Below, piece after piece: positions 8,001-16,242 of a stretch of DNA of 64,000 nt. Below the pieces are notes generated by a model. It did not search any database, was not told where the DNA came from, and saw only the letters and a program-made list of their open reading frames with translations. The DNA is from Dorea sp. AM10-31 (GTDB taxonomy: Bacteria; Bacillota; Clostridia; Lachnospirales; Lachnospiraceae): contig NZ_QTUV01000002.1 of assembly GCF_003435815.1 (NCBI RefSeq), positions 1 to 64,000 on the forward strand, in the 5' to 3' direction. Numbering within the stretch: the first letter of the stretch is position 1; every line of letters starts with the position of its first letter. The position numbers and the translations under genes are program-made.

Positions 8001-10252
8001 TTCCGGGTGTTACTTATGCAGACGGAAATGTAAAAGTGACAGTGGTCGTGACTGATAATCTGGATGGGACACTGACTGCAAAAGCACTTCCTTCCGGATA
8101 TCAGACAGAAGGAAACGGCGTGTCGATTACAGGAGACCGTGTGATGACATTTACGAACCGGTACGAAGTAAAACCGGTGCAAACATCTGTTCATGGAAAG
8201 AAAGTGCTGGAGGGCAGAGACTTAAGAGCAGATGATACGTTCCATTTCCGGATCAAGGCAGAAAATGATGCGCCACTTCCGGGTGAAACGGTTGTAACAA
8301 ACGATGTAGACGGAAAGTTCCATTTCCAGATGTCTTATGTGAAGGCAGGGATTTATAAATATACGATTCAAGAAGTGGAGGACACGGAGCATCCGATTCC
8401 GGGTATCCGTTATGATAAAGTTAAATACGAAGTGACAGTAAAAGTAACGGATGATGGAAAAGGAGCATTAAAGGCAGAAGTTATTTATCCGGACGGAAAT
8501 CCATTGAAGATTATGAACCGCTACAAAGCAGATCCGGTTGTTCCGGCTGATTTTAAAACCGGTATACGCGGCACAAAGCAGGTACAGTCAAGTGAAAATA
8601 ATATGTTTACAATGAAAGGCGGAGAATTTACATTTGTACTGGAAACTGCTGAAAATAATCCAGAGTCAGATCCGGTGAAAGCATTGTCAGAGGCTGCACG
8701 CACAGTGAAAAATGATGCAGACGGACAGTTCCGTTTTGAAAATACTATGCGGTACACAGAAAGTGGAACATATGTGTATACAATCCGTGAAAAGCAGGAA
8801 AATGCAAACGGAATCAGCTATGACGGAGTTCCGGTAACGGTAATCGTGACGGTAAAAGACAATCTGAACGGCAAATTGGAAGCAACGGTAACTTATGAAA
8901 AAGGACAGAAAAAAGCGGATAGCATTTTATTTACGAACAAATACAACCCGGACAAAGTACTTGTTACTTTACAGGGAATGAAAGAACTGACAGGCAGGAC
9001 ACTGGAAGAAGGAACGTTTCAGTTCAGGCTGAAATCAATCAGCGAAGATATTCCGGAAGAAGTGCAGGAAGAGTTGCAAAATGATACAGGAAAAGCAGTG
9101 GCAGAAAATGTAGACGAAACCGTTACAAATAGCCAGGGTGGAAGTTTTCATTTTGGAGAGCTTACCTATACACATCCGGGAACGTACATTTATCAGGTAT
9201 CTGAAGTTCAGGGGGATAAGGAAGGGTACACGTACGATTCCCATGTTGCAACTGTGAAAGTTGTCGTTACAGATCAGGACGGCATATTACAGGCAGAAGT
9301 CTATACGGACGGACAGAAAGGAAAGTATCCAGAATTCCACAACCAGTACGCGCCGAATCCGGTAACACTGGAAGGAAAGAATATCATTCACGCTAAAAAA
9401 ACGTTGCATGGACGGGATATGAAGAGTGGAGAATTTTTGTTTGAGCTATTAAATGAAGATGGAACAGTTGTTGCAAAAACCAGGAACCAGGCAGACGGAA
9501 ATGTCATATTCCCTGCAATGACTTATGAAAAAGCAGGAATTTACCGCTATACAATGAGAGAAACAAAAGGAACTTCCGGTGGCGTTACGTATGATGAGAC
9601 TGTTTATGGGGTGACAGTGGAGGTTACGGATGCCGGAGGATATCTGAAAGCAGAGACATCGTATGCATATGCTGGAGATGCTGTGAATATTCCGACGTTT
9701 TCCAATCAGTATCAGGCAGTGCCGGTAGAAGTGGTTCCGGGCGCTGTGAAAGTGCTGAAAGGCAGATTGCTCGCAGAAGGAGAATTTACGTTTGAATTAA
9801 AAGACGTAAATGGCGCGGTTATGCAGACGGTGAAAAATGATGCGTCCGGAAGAGTGACATTTGATAAATTAACATTTAACCGTGTGGGCACGTATATTTA
9901 TACAGTAAATGAGAAGCATGAGCAGGCGAAAGGTATTACCTATGACACTTCTGTATACACGTACAAAATAACGGTGACGGATAATGAGCAGGGCGCTTAT
10001 CAGGCGAAGGTCGAGACAACGCCGGACGAAGTGTTATTTACAAATGTGTACACGAAGCCGCAGGAACCACAAAATCCACAGAAACCGACTAACCCGCAGA
10101 AACCAAACCAGCCACAGAAGCCGGTAAAAACAGTTACAATCCTGCCGAAGACCGGTGATCCGGCGCAGACAGGACTGTTGATCGGAATTATGGCAGGGGC
10201 AGCAGGACTTGCTGGCGTCTGTGTAATTCGGAAGAGAAAAAGTGTGAGATAA
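5075..10252 (+). CDS. LPXTG-anchored VWA / pilin-repeat surface protein
   Basis: A giant cell-wall-anchored surface protein of 1725 aa. It has a signal peptide (hydrophobic run about 22-40, ending AVQAEE) and a von Willebrand A domain at about 135-375 with a complete-looking MIDAS (DVSGSM starting at Asp145, later TDGEPNH). A linker domain and a DUF7601-like beta domain lie at about 610-740. Seven tandem Spy0128-like isopeptide pilin domains start near residues 742, 892, 1031, 1151, 1292, 1426 and 1548; each has a Lys-rich first strand and a ...PGxYxYxIxE... strand and closes with FxNxY. A Pro/Gln/Lys spacer, LPKTG (1690-1694), a membrane segment and RKRKSVR end it. The start at 5075 has AAAGGAGTGG. 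It is probably an adhesin. No sortase or partner pilin is in the window. Confidence 0.9.
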   Translation: MKRQFFGRSRCKNTIRRVLTIMLMMALVWGMLSSGMAVQAEEQTSEGTLSGVTSQSEGTMADASSITNWKKALTDGDGNYLIENTGKIWSDKTVTTENLEIENGGKKITVSNDGSDFLVALSALSSMSNRKTVSDKPLDIVLTLDVSGSMSDNLNGSTSKLSALKTAVNDFIDKTDAVNKNITDASKKHKIAIVKYAGNKSDKIGNTTYTSNGYKYNHTQILSNLTDDASVLKADVNALNASGCTAADYGMEYTKKIIDQIERKKSQKIVILFTDGEPNHFSGFDGYVANRAISYAKDLKKDGTRIYTIGVFDSADPSDTRNSFNAYMHGVSSNYPDAQSYQNLGNRAKDSQYYKAASNVAELNKIFDEIAQDISQSTSGVPTELGEADGSKDGYVIFTDRLGDYMKVDRFANIVCAGKTFDLKEKTTSGNKDVYHFSGTVSANALYENASLDDLIIQVEKSNDLKTGDLVTVKIPASLLPLLNFKVNEVNGKENVTVEEASPISICYGVSLKDGVEEKMAVPDENMQSYLAENQKDGIVSFYSNVYTKGEDNGDTTCIFTPASENPYYRQAKNETETKQENVTETAKNVWSSKRTSGDASEIKEELGNNGKLQVVCPGALLISKCAEVAEGFTGPEKAGETEFHFKIQIPSATNQTFQVQKYQNGQKSGNLISLTFANGKADIVLKDGESLCIYGLEANAAYSIEEVNLPGGYTLDEKSGENGKINAGKTMEAVFHNVYRADPAELANGIFCVQKQFPNWEAFQGLSFDIVLSSDQKNAPFPEGAQVTEKDGVRCMTKNVTNAQNIGFGTIKFTRPGTFKYQIREQIPAENNRAGGVKYSQALYEVVVKVTDDGKGNLHAELTMWQKKDDKGAELNLAVADQIARIQNDYETDAVTLQGAANLKVKKELIGRDWMSDDAFTFAIGWDKDNPDAAKDVKLPEAITVKNGVEAHFGDIVFKEPGVYKLVIKERTGSLPGVTYADGNVKVTVVVTDNLDGTLTAKALPSGYQTEGNGVSITGDRVMTFTNRYEVKPVQTSVHGKKVLEGRDLRADDTFHFRIKAENDAPLPGETVVTNDVDGKFHFQMSYVKAGIYKYTIQEVEDTEHPIPGIRYDKVKYEVTVKVTDDGKGALKAEVIYPDGNPLKIMNRYKADPVVPADFKTGIRGTKQVQSSENNMFTMKGGEFTFVLETAENNPESDPVKALSEAARTVKNDADGQFRFENTMRYTESGTYVYTIREKQENANGISYDGVPVTVIVTVKDNLNGKLEATVTYEKGQKKADSILFTNKYNPDKVLVTLQGMKELTGRTLEEGTFQFRLKSISEDIPEEVQEELQNDTGKAVAENVDETVTNSQGGSFHFGELTYTHPGTYIYQVSEVQGDKEGYTYDSHVATVKVVVTDQDGILQAEVYTDGQKGKYPEFHNQYAPNPVTLEGKNIIHAKKTLHGRDMKSGEFLFELLNEDGTVVAKTRNQADGNVIFPAMTYEKAGIYRYTMRETKGTSGGVTYDETVYGVTVEVTDAGGYLKAETSYAYAGDAVNIPTFSNQYQAVPVEVVPGAVKVLKGRLLAEGEFTFELKDVNGAVMQTVKNDASGRVTFDKLTFNRVGTYIYTVNEKHEQAKGITYDTSVYTYKITVTDNEQGAYQAKVETTPDEVLFTNVYTKPQEPQNPQKPTNPQKPNQPQKPVKTVTILPKTGDPAQTGLLIGIMAGAAGLAGVCVIRKRKSVR

Positions 10253-10293
10253 AAGGTTTCCGGTAGCAAAAATATCTATATTATAAAAGGATG

Positions 10294-10342
10294 ACAAGAG
10301 CTTTGACGCAGGCGATAAAACCGCAGGTGTCATAGCTCTTGT
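10294..10342 (+). terminator. Terminator-like hairpin after surface-protein gene
   Basis: ACAAGAGCT (10294-10302) pairs with AGCTCTTGT (10334-10342), with TGAC/GTCA continuing the stem. The T tract is weak, so efficiency is uncertain. Confidence 0.55.
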
Positions 10343-10409
10343 TGTATGATTGTTCCTGATATGTCATTCCAGAAAAGAAGTTTCTTTCATATACGGTATC
10401 CAGGAATCA

Positions 10410-10418
10410 TGTTATAAT
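10410..10418 (+). promoter_or_regulatory. Extended -10 promoter for the sensor operon
   Basis: TGTTATAAT (TATAAT at 10413-10418 with an upstream TG) lies 37 bp before the start of the sensor gene. No good -35 is visible, as is usual for extended -10 promoters. Confidence 0.45.
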
Positions 10419-10454
10419 AAAAATATGTAGAAAAATTGTATGGAGGAGAGACAG

Positions 10455-12140
10455 ATGGAAAAAAGCACAAGAGCAGAATTTTCATATGTGATATTTTTTT
10501 TGGCAATTTTGTGCGGATATGTCTTTCGCCTGCTCCCACGGAATATTTTACTCCCAGGGGATGTCTTTATGGGATTGGATGTATTACGTTCTGCAATTTA
10601 CATGGAACTGGTTCTGTACTGGATTTCATCTGTGAAAAAAAGGATCTTGTACAGTGCAGTTCGGAAATATTTGTTGATGATCGGTTACCTTCTTATTTTC
10701 TGGTTGTTTATACGTACAATAAAGTATCTTTTCCTGGGAAATATGGATTTCCTGAAAAGTCTGTGCTGGTATGGATTTTATATACCGATGTTATTTATAC
10801 CATTATTTGCACTATATCTGGCAGTCTGCCTTGGACAGCCAGAGCATTACAGGTTACCAAAGTATTTGTATAGTCTTGTTTTCCCGGCAGTTGTGCTCTG
10901 TCTTCTTGTTTTGACGAATCATATCCATCAGTGTGTGTTTCGCTTTGAAAATGGGGTGCCTTCCAGTGATGGAAATTATTATTACGGATGGGGATACAAA
11001 ATGATTCTTGCGTGGCTCAGTATGGAAGTTTTGATCTTTTTTGTATTGTTGTTTATAAAAAGTCATGTGCCCGGAAGAAAAAAACGAATCTGGTTGCCAA
11101 TGATTCCGTTGGGCGTGGGGATTCTATATGTAGGATTGTACCTTTCCGGAATTTCGTTTCTTCGGACTTATGCAGGAGATCTGACGGTGATGATGATTCT
11201 TGTGATCCTTGCTATCTGTGAAGGATGTATAAAAAGCGGTCTGATCCCGTCAAATACAGGATATGAAGAACTGTTTGAAGCAACTACAATCGGAGCACAG
11301 ATTCTGAATCAGAATAAGGAAGTTTGTTTTGCATCTGGAAATGCAAAACAAATATCAGAAAATGTACTGGAAGAGGCAAAAAATAGACCGATTGATCTTG
11401 GGGAAGAACAATTGCTTCTTGCACCGGTCAGAGGAGGAGCGGTTGTATGGTGTGAAGATGTAACAGATATCAGATGTGTATTAAAACAATTAGAAGCAAA
11501 TGCGGAACAACTGGAATCCAGCCGCAGTCTTTTGCAGGCGGAAGTGGATTTAAAGAAAAAACAAAGCAAACTGGATGAGCAGATGCAGTTTTGTAATAAA
11601 ATTACAGAGTATACAAAAGGTCAGATCGATCAGATTAAATACTGGCTCGAAAACAGTAAAAATGAGAAACAGAAATGGGAAAATCTGAAAAAAATCTGTG
11701 TACTTGCCGCCTATGTGAAACGGATGAGTAATTTAATATTACTTTGTGAAGAATCTGATTTTTTGCCGGCAAAAGAATTGGAGTATTGCTTGAGGGAGTC
11801 GGTGGAAAATCTGAAAGTATGCAAAATAGCAGTATCTTTATCCGGAAAATGTGAAGGAGTTTTGAAAAAACAAGATTTGATCGCATTATATGAAACATAT
11901 GAAAAGCTGATGGAACAGATCCTTGGTGATGTGGATGCAGTGCTGTTACATTTACAGTCGGCAAATAGGCAGGCGGTATTAAAATTGAATATAGCGGGAA
12001 ATACCAGATGCCTGTCTCATGTAAGAGATATTGCAGTGGCAGGGAATATACAAATCAGGAAAAGAATACAGAATGAGGAATGTCAGGTACAACTGTATGC
12101 CGGAAAGGAGATAGGAAAAAATGAGCGCAATGATATGTAG
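10455..12140 (+). CDS. Membrane sensor protein lacking a kinase domain
   Basis: A 561-aa membrane protein. The N-terminal half has about seven to eight hydrophobic segments (10-260), resembling the 7TM sensor module of histidine kinases. A PAS-like stretch follows (GYEELFEATTIGAQILNQNK), then a long coiled coil at about 350-430. No DHp histidine or HATPase N/G box motifs were found in the C-terminal 150 residues. The start at 10455 has GGAGGAGAG; an in-frame ATG at 10440 lacks a site. Its gene overlaps the histidine kinase by 20 nt, so it probably acts as the sensing subunit of that kinase. This is inference from context. Confidence 0.7.
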   Translation: MEKSTRAEFSYVIFFLAILCGYVFRLLPRNILLPGDVFMGLDVLRSAIYMELVLYWISSVKKRILYSAVRKYLLMIGYLLIFWLFIRTIKYLFLGNMDFLKSLCWYGFYIPMLFIPLFALYLAVCLGQPEHYRLPKYLYSLVFPAVVLCLLVLTNHIHQCVFRFENGVPSSDGNYYYGWGYKMILAWLSMEVLIFFVLLFIKSHVPGRKKRIWLPMIPLGVGILYVGLYLSGISFLRTYAGDLTVMMILVILAICEGCIKSGLIPSNTGYEELFEATTIGAQILNQNKEVCFASGNAKQISENVLEEAKNRPIDLGEEQLLLAPVRGGAVVWCEDVTDIRCVLKQLEANAEQLESSRSLLQAEVDLKKKQSKLDEQMQFCNKITEYTKGQIDQIKYWLENSKNEKQKWENLKKICVLAAYVKRMSNLILLCEESDFLPAKELEYCLRESVENLKVCKIAVSLSGKCEGVLKKQDLIALYETYEKLMEQILGDVDAVLLHLQSANRQAVLKLNIAGNTRCLSHVRDIAVAGNIQIRKRIQNEECQVQLYAGKEIGKNERNDM

Positions 12141-13434
12141 TTTATTGTTTCTTTGTTTCTTTTTACAGGCAAATGCATTTTTGAAAGAAAAGAGCAGACG
12201 AGAAGTCAGAACAGGTCTTTTAGTCAGCAGTTTACTGAATCTGGGATTGTTAATTATATTTGCGGCAGGGGTACAGAAGCTGGCAGATAAAAGCACCACT
12301 TCAGCGATAGAAAATGTGGTACTTGGAATTCCGAAAATATACATATTTCTCTATATTGCTATGGCAAGTGTAGTGGCAGGAAAGGTTTATTACCGGCAAA
12401 TTTGCAGAAGCAAAACGGAAATAACGAATAATACAATACGTGAAGCTGCAGATACGTTACCAATGGGACTATGCTTTTATGATACAAATGGTCAGATTCA
12501 GCTTATAAATAAGAGAATGAATCAATTGGGACATAAATTGCGTGGAAAAGCAATTGTAAACGGTGAAGATTTCTGGGAGTTTTTAGAAGAAGGAAGTTTG
12601 GTGCCAGGATGTAAGCGCCTGTCCAGGAAGAGTCCAATGATTTTTCAAATGGCGGATCAAACAGTCTGGCAATTTGACCGGGAAGAAATCTATGTGAGAA
12701 AAAAGAAAATGATACAGGTGACAGCTTCAGAAAGAACGATGCTATATCAATTACTGAAGAGGCAGGAAGAAGAAAATGAAGAACTGAAAAGTATCAACAA
12801 AAGACTGAAAGTGTATGCACAGAGGGTAGAAGAACTTACGCGTGCGCGTCAAAGACTTGATACAAAAGTCCGGATTCATGATACGTTCGGACAAATACTT
12901 ATGGAAACCAGATATTTTCTTTCAAGCAAAACTGTAAAAGATAAAACGGATGAATTATTAAAAAAATGGCATCATATCATTTCGCTTTTACAGCAAGAGA
13001 CAAAGGAAGAGCAAGAGGATGCCTTGTATTATTTGAAAAATGCAGCAGCATCCGCAGGAATAAAACTTAAAGTAACAGGAAAAATCCCAGATGACAGAAG
13101 TATTCAGGAATTGTTTCTGGCAGCGGGGGCGGAAGCTTTGACAAATGCTGTTCGCCATGGAAAGGCGGACAATTTGTGGATTGAGACAGGAACCGAAAAG
13201 GGAGAAATATATTTTATTTGTTCAAATGATGGAGTGATTCCACAGAAAAAAATTACAGAGGGCGGAGGGTTGTCAACGCTTCGTCAGAAAACAGAACTGG
13301 CAGGCGGGTCTATGAAAATTACAGCTGAAAATGTATTTTCCTTGAAAATACGGCTGCCAAAAGCAGGGGAAGGAAGAGAGAATGATACATGTATTGATTG
13401 TGGAAGACGATCCAATGGCAAGAAAATTGTTTGA
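12121..13434 (+). CDS. Sensor histidine kinase (NarL-system type)
   Basis: A 437-aa protein with two or three N-terminal membrane segments (about 1-90). A PAS-like region follows (PMGLCFYDTNGQIQLINKRM, about 112-131), then a coiled coil, then a DHp-like helix with probable phosphoacceptor His253 (KVRIHDTFGQ). The C-terminal ATPase domain shows an N box (EALTNAVRHGKAD) and a G box (GGGLSTLRQK). It overlaps both neighbours (20 nt with the sensor, 53 nt with the regulator), so the three are one translationally coupled unit. The signal is unknown. The neighbouring surface protein is a plausible target. Confidence 0.82.
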   Translation: MSAMICSLLFLCFFLQANAFLKEKSRREVRTGLLVSSLLNLGLLIIFAAGVQKLADKSTTSAIENVVLGIPKIYIFLYIAMASVVAGKVYYRQICRSKTEITNNTIREAADTLPMGLCFYDTNGQIQLINKRMNQLGHKLRGKAIVNGEDFWEFLEEGSLVPGCKRLSRKSPMIFQMADQTVWQFDREEIYVRKKKMIQVTASERTMLYQLLKRQEEENEELKSINKRLKVYAQRVEELTRARQRLDTKVRIHDTFGQILMETRYFLSSKTVKDKTDELLKKWHHIISLLQQETKEEQEDALYYLKNAAASAGIKLKVTGKIPDDRSIQELFLAAGAEALTNAVRHGKADNLWIETGTEKGEIYFICSNDGVIPQKKITEGGGLSTLRQKTELAGGSMKITAENVFSLKIRLPKAGEGRENDTCIDCGRRSNGKKIV

Positions 13435-14005
13435 GATTATTTTGCAGGAAAGTGACAGATATATAGTTACAGCGGCAATTGAGAGTGCATCTCTTGCAGA
13501 ATTTTACTGTATGACGAGCACGGTGGATCTGATTTTAATGGATGTCTGTACAGCGCTACGCTCGAGTGGATTGGAAGCGGCAGCAAAAATTAAAAAGATT
13601 TATCCAAAGAAGAAAATTATTATTGTGACAAGTCAGCCGGAGTGTGATTTCGTGGAGCGTGCAAGAAAAAGTGGAGTAGAAAGTTTCTGGTATAAAGATC
13701 CTTCGGCAGAACATTTGCTGGATGTCATGGATCGGACGATGAGAGGAGAATCTGTTTATCCGGATAAACTGCCTGTATTGCAGATCGGACTTGCAACAAG
13801 CGAAGAATTTACGGCAAGAGAGCTGGAAGTACTGCGGGAACTGACCAGCGGAGATACGGATGATGAAATTGCAAAAAGATTACATATCTCAATACATACA
13901 GTAAAAAAATATGTAAAAACACTGCTACAGAAAACTGGTTTTACAACGCGGACACAGCTTGCGGTAATGGCAAGAGAAAGCGGAATTGTGATACGGGGAT
14001 TTTAG
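13382..14005 (+). CDS. LuxR/NarL-family response regulator
   Basis: A 207-aa two-component response regulator. The receiver domain (1-120) has acidic pocket Glu8/Asp9/Asp10 and predicted phosphoacceptor Asp53 (LILMDV). The C terminus (about 140-200) is a LuxR-type helix-turn-helix (FTARELEVLRELTSGDTDDE, HISIHTVKKYVKTLLQKTG). It is the output partner of the upstream kinase. The start overlaps the kinase 3' end by 53 nt and has GGAAGGAAG upstream. Targets are unknown; the 5-15 kb surface genes are the obvious candidates. Confidence 0.88.
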   Translation: MIHVLIVEDDPMARKLFEIILQESDRYIVTAAIESASLAEFYCMTSTVDLILMDVCTALRSSGLEAAAKIKKIYPKKKIIIVTSQPECDFVERARKSGVESFWYKDPSAEHLLDVMDRTMRGESVYPDKLPVLQIGLATSEEFTARELEVLRELTSGDTDDEIAKRLHISIHTVKKYVKTLLQKTGFTTRTQLAVMARESGIVIRGF

Positions 14006-14023
14006 AAAGGGAAAAAATATAAA

Positions 14024-14057
14024 AACATACTCTTTTGAGGGATGTTATACATTTTTT
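14024..14057 (+). terminator. Possible terminator after the regulator gene
   Basis: AACAT-a-CTC-tttt-GAG-gg-ATGTT is followed closely by TTTTTT (14052-14057). The stem is interrupted, hence moderate confidence. Confidence 0.45.
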
Positions 14058-14124
14058 CTTCTGTTAAACTGAAACTAGAATTAGAGATCTTATGTACAAA
14101 TTCAAGGAAAAGGAGGAGATAAAT

Positions 14125-14273
14125 ATGAAAGAAAACGAAGATATTTTGCGAGCGTGCTTGTAATGCTTCTGACATTGCTTCCGGAAGCAAAGGAAGTTTT
14201 AAAAAATGTGTTCTTTAAGTTAGGGATAACTGGAAAGGAAAGCGTATGGATAAAAAAATATGGAGATGTATAA
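14125..14273 (+). pseudogene. Frameshifted small secreted-protein gene
   Basis: An ATG at 14125 has a strong ribosome site (AGGAGGAGAT) but opens only 12 codons (stop 14161). If one A were restored in the AAA at 14128-14130, the frame would read MKRKRRYFASVLVMLLTLLP, a textbook signal peptide, and continue to a stop at 14273 for about 50 codons. The present sequence therefore looks like a single-base deletion in an A-run in a small exported-protein gene, or the 5' end of a lost larger surface gene. It overlaps the start of the next gene. Confidence 0.4.
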
Positions 14274-15091
14274 GAAAAAACTTTTTGGCGGTTGCAATGG
14301 TAGCAATTTTTATATTTTCCGGAGTACAGGGATGTAGAGTAGAGGCGGCAGCGAAACCAAAGCTCAATAAAAAAAGTGTTATGTTGTACGTGGCGCAGAG
14401 CAAAAAGTTGAAAGTGAATCATACAAAGGCAAAAGTAAAATGGTCGAGCAGTAATAAAAAAATTGCAAAAGTCAGTAAAAAAGGTACAGTAAAAGCAGTT
14501 AAGCCGGGAAAATGTACAATTTATGCAAAAGTAAAGGGCAAAAAGTTAAAGTGTAAGGTGGAAGTTGTTTCCAAACAGCAATATTATGGAAGAAATTTAT
14601 ATATGCTTGTGAGACAAAAAGGAGCAAAAGGTTCATCGGATGTCAGACGCATATCAATGAAAATAAAACAGTATGACGTAGAAAATTATCGTACAGTTAT
14701 AATAAGTGCGTATCCGAAAAAATGGCAGATGCAATTTGTGTTTAAGGAGGATCTGGAAGAACCGGATGAATTAACGAGAGTGGATATAAAACTGGATGTT
14801 TCAAAAGATAAGGCCGGACAATTAAAATATGTATATGAAGACGGTTACAGTGACATTATTACCCGCATACAGGGCAAGGTTGAGAAAAACTGTGATGAAA
14901 ACAAAAAAGGTCTGGACTTAACGTATTATGAAATTATTAGAGAAGAAGAAGATCCTGACAAAGGAGTGCCGGGAGAGTGGGCATGGCCAAAGACATCCGA
15001 AAGTGTAAAAAATGCATTTAGCTATTATGACGATTTGTTAAAAAAATATGGATATTCCATGAAAAAAATTGGGTTTATGAATCGACTTTAA
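14246..15091 (+). CDS. Secreted Big2 (Ig-like) domain protein
   Basis: A 281-aa exported protein. The signal peptide is at about 1-35 (NFLAVAMVAIFIFSGVQGCR, with a possible lipobox Cys or cleavage after VEAAA). A bacterial Ig-like Big2 domain covers about 38-110 (KKSVMLYVAQSKKLKV, KWSSSNKKIAKVSKKGTVKA), a fold common in Clostridia surface proteins and intimin-like adhesins. The C-terminal 160 residues are unrecognised. It is likely cell-surface or secreted. It follows the sensor operon and precedes a strong terminator. A truncated relative lies at 56788. Confidence 0.75.
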   Translation: MDKKIWRCIRKNFLAVAMVAIFIFSGVQGCRVEAAAKPKLNKKSVMLYVAQSKKLKVNHTKAKVKWSSSNKKIAKVSKKGTVKAVKPGKCTIYAKVKGKKLKCKVEVVSKQQYYGRNLYMLVRQKGAKGSSDVRRISMKIKQYDVENYRTVIISAYPKKWQMQFVFKEDLEEPDELTRVDIKLDVSKDKAGQLKYVYEDGYSDIITRIQGKVEKNCDENKKGLDLTYYEIIREEEDPDKGVPGEWAWPKTSESVKNAFSYYDDLLKKYGYSMKKIGFMNRL

Positions 15092-15130
15092 GTGGCTACG
15101 AAGAGTTTTTCGTGCTTGTGTGGAAAAGAA

Positions 15131-15175
15131 CAGGGAGCAGTATCGTTTATCAGGACGAACTGCTCCCTGTGTGTT
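15131..15175 (+). terminator. Strong Rho-independent terminator
   Basis: CAGGGAGCAGT (15131-15141) pairs perfectly with ACTGCTCCCTG (15159-15169), with CGT/ACG extending the inside. A T-rich tail follows. Confidence 0.88.
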
Positions 15176-15331
15176 GTTTTATTTTATGGAATAATTTCAT
15201 TCATGTTTCACTTCCATTGGAAATAAAGAATATAAAAAGCAGATTTCACAAAATATTCAGAAAAAATTAAGTGCATTTTCCGGTATATCTTCTATAATAG
15301 TAAGAAGAAAGACAAGAATGGAGGACTTAAG

Positions 15332-16156
15332 ATGGACATAGAATTAGAAAACGAGATTCAGAAAAGGTTACACAAATATCATAAGAAGATGTGGGCTTCG
15401 TATGGAGCCATTGCAATAGATATTTTGTTTCTGATTTACATGGTGATTTTCAAACTGGATCTGGATATATGTTCCTGGTCATTTGGAATATTTGGAACTT
15501 TCCTGATATATGTGGCTGTTTTTGCAGCATATGCCGCAATTGCTGTTCTGGCATGTCTGTTGGAAGCATTTGGGAAACTGGAAATAGAGAAGATTTTATT
15601 TGAGGAATGTGATCCGTTTTTATATGAGGCATGTGCAATGCGTATAAAGCAGCCATTTTTCAAAGATCGTGTGAATTGTAATCTTGCAGTCGCAAGGTAC
15701 TATCAGGGAAATATAGATGCAGCATATGATACGCTGATGGCGATTAATCCAGAAAAATTAAAAAGAGAATTCGCACTGAATTATTATCTGTTATTATCCA
15801 TGATCTATTTTCAGAGAGACATGGGACAGCAAGTTCCGGAGCTGGAACAGGCATGTCGCAGAAAACTTTCTAAAAATAAAAAAGGACAGGCTCTTTTTGC
15901 ACATTTGTGTGCATGCAATAATTTCCGGAGGGCAATGGCAAATAAGGACTATGATGCAGCGTTCGGATTTATGCAGGATGCAGCGACTGCACCAAATCGT
16001 CTTTTTTATAAGTTGCATCAGGTTGCATACAGCTACGATGCAGCGTTGTTGTACAGAGCAGCAGGTGAAAAGGCAAGCACCGGATGGAATCTGGATTATA
16101 TAGCAAAAGAAGGAAATAAGCTTTTTGTTGTACAAAAAGCAGAAGAAATGCGATAG
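15332..16156 (+). CDS. Membrane protein with TPR-like repeats, unknown function
   Basis: A 274-aa protein of unrecognised function. Two membrane segments occupy about 22-80 (YGAIAIDILFLIYMVIF and FLIYVAVFAAYAAIAVLACL). The remaining cytoplasmic part is helical and alanine/tyrosine-rich in a tetratricopeptide-like manner (VARYYQGNIDAAYDTLMAIN, YDAALLYRAAGE), which suggests protein-protein contacts. A TATAAT at 15293-15298 may be its promoter, and GGAGG precedes the start. It stands alone between a terminator and pyrH. Confidence 0.65.
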   Translation: MDIELENEIQKRLHKYHKKMWASYGAIAIDILFLIYMVIFKLDLDICSWSFGIFGTFLIYVAVFAAYAAIAVLACLLEAFGKLEIEKILFEECDPFLYEACAMRIKQPFFKDRVNCNLAVARYYQGNIDAAYDTLMAINPEKLKREFALNYYLLLSMIYFQRDMGQQVPELEQACRRKLSKNKKGQALFAHLCACNNFRRAMANKDYDAAFGFMQDAATAPNRLFYKLHQVAYSYDAALLYRAAGEKASTGWNLDYIAKEGNKLFVVQKAEEMR

Positions 16157-16179
16157 TTATTCCTTTTTTGAAATTCCTA

Positions 16180-16188
16180 TGTTATAAT
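16180..16188 (+). promoter_or_regulatory. Extended -10 promoter for the pyrH operon
   Basis: TGTTATAAT (TATAAT at 16183-16188) lies 55 bp before pyrH. The -35 (TTCCTT, 17 bp upstream) is poor. It likely drives pyrH through rseP. Confidence 0.5.
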
Positions 16189-16242
16189 TACAACAAGTAT
16201 GTGAAAACATAAAAAGAGAAAAGATAAGGAGTTTGAAAACCG

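Noticed and set aside
7700..8194. 164-codon minus-strand frame within the surface-protein gene
   Set aside because: Cys/His-rich antisense shadow produced by codon bias of the repeat domains.
5075..10252. Repeats in the surface gene as a DNA-level tandem array or CRISPR
   Set aside because: The units are about 360-450 bp, divergent in DNA and conserved only as protein domains; no spacer-repeat structure.
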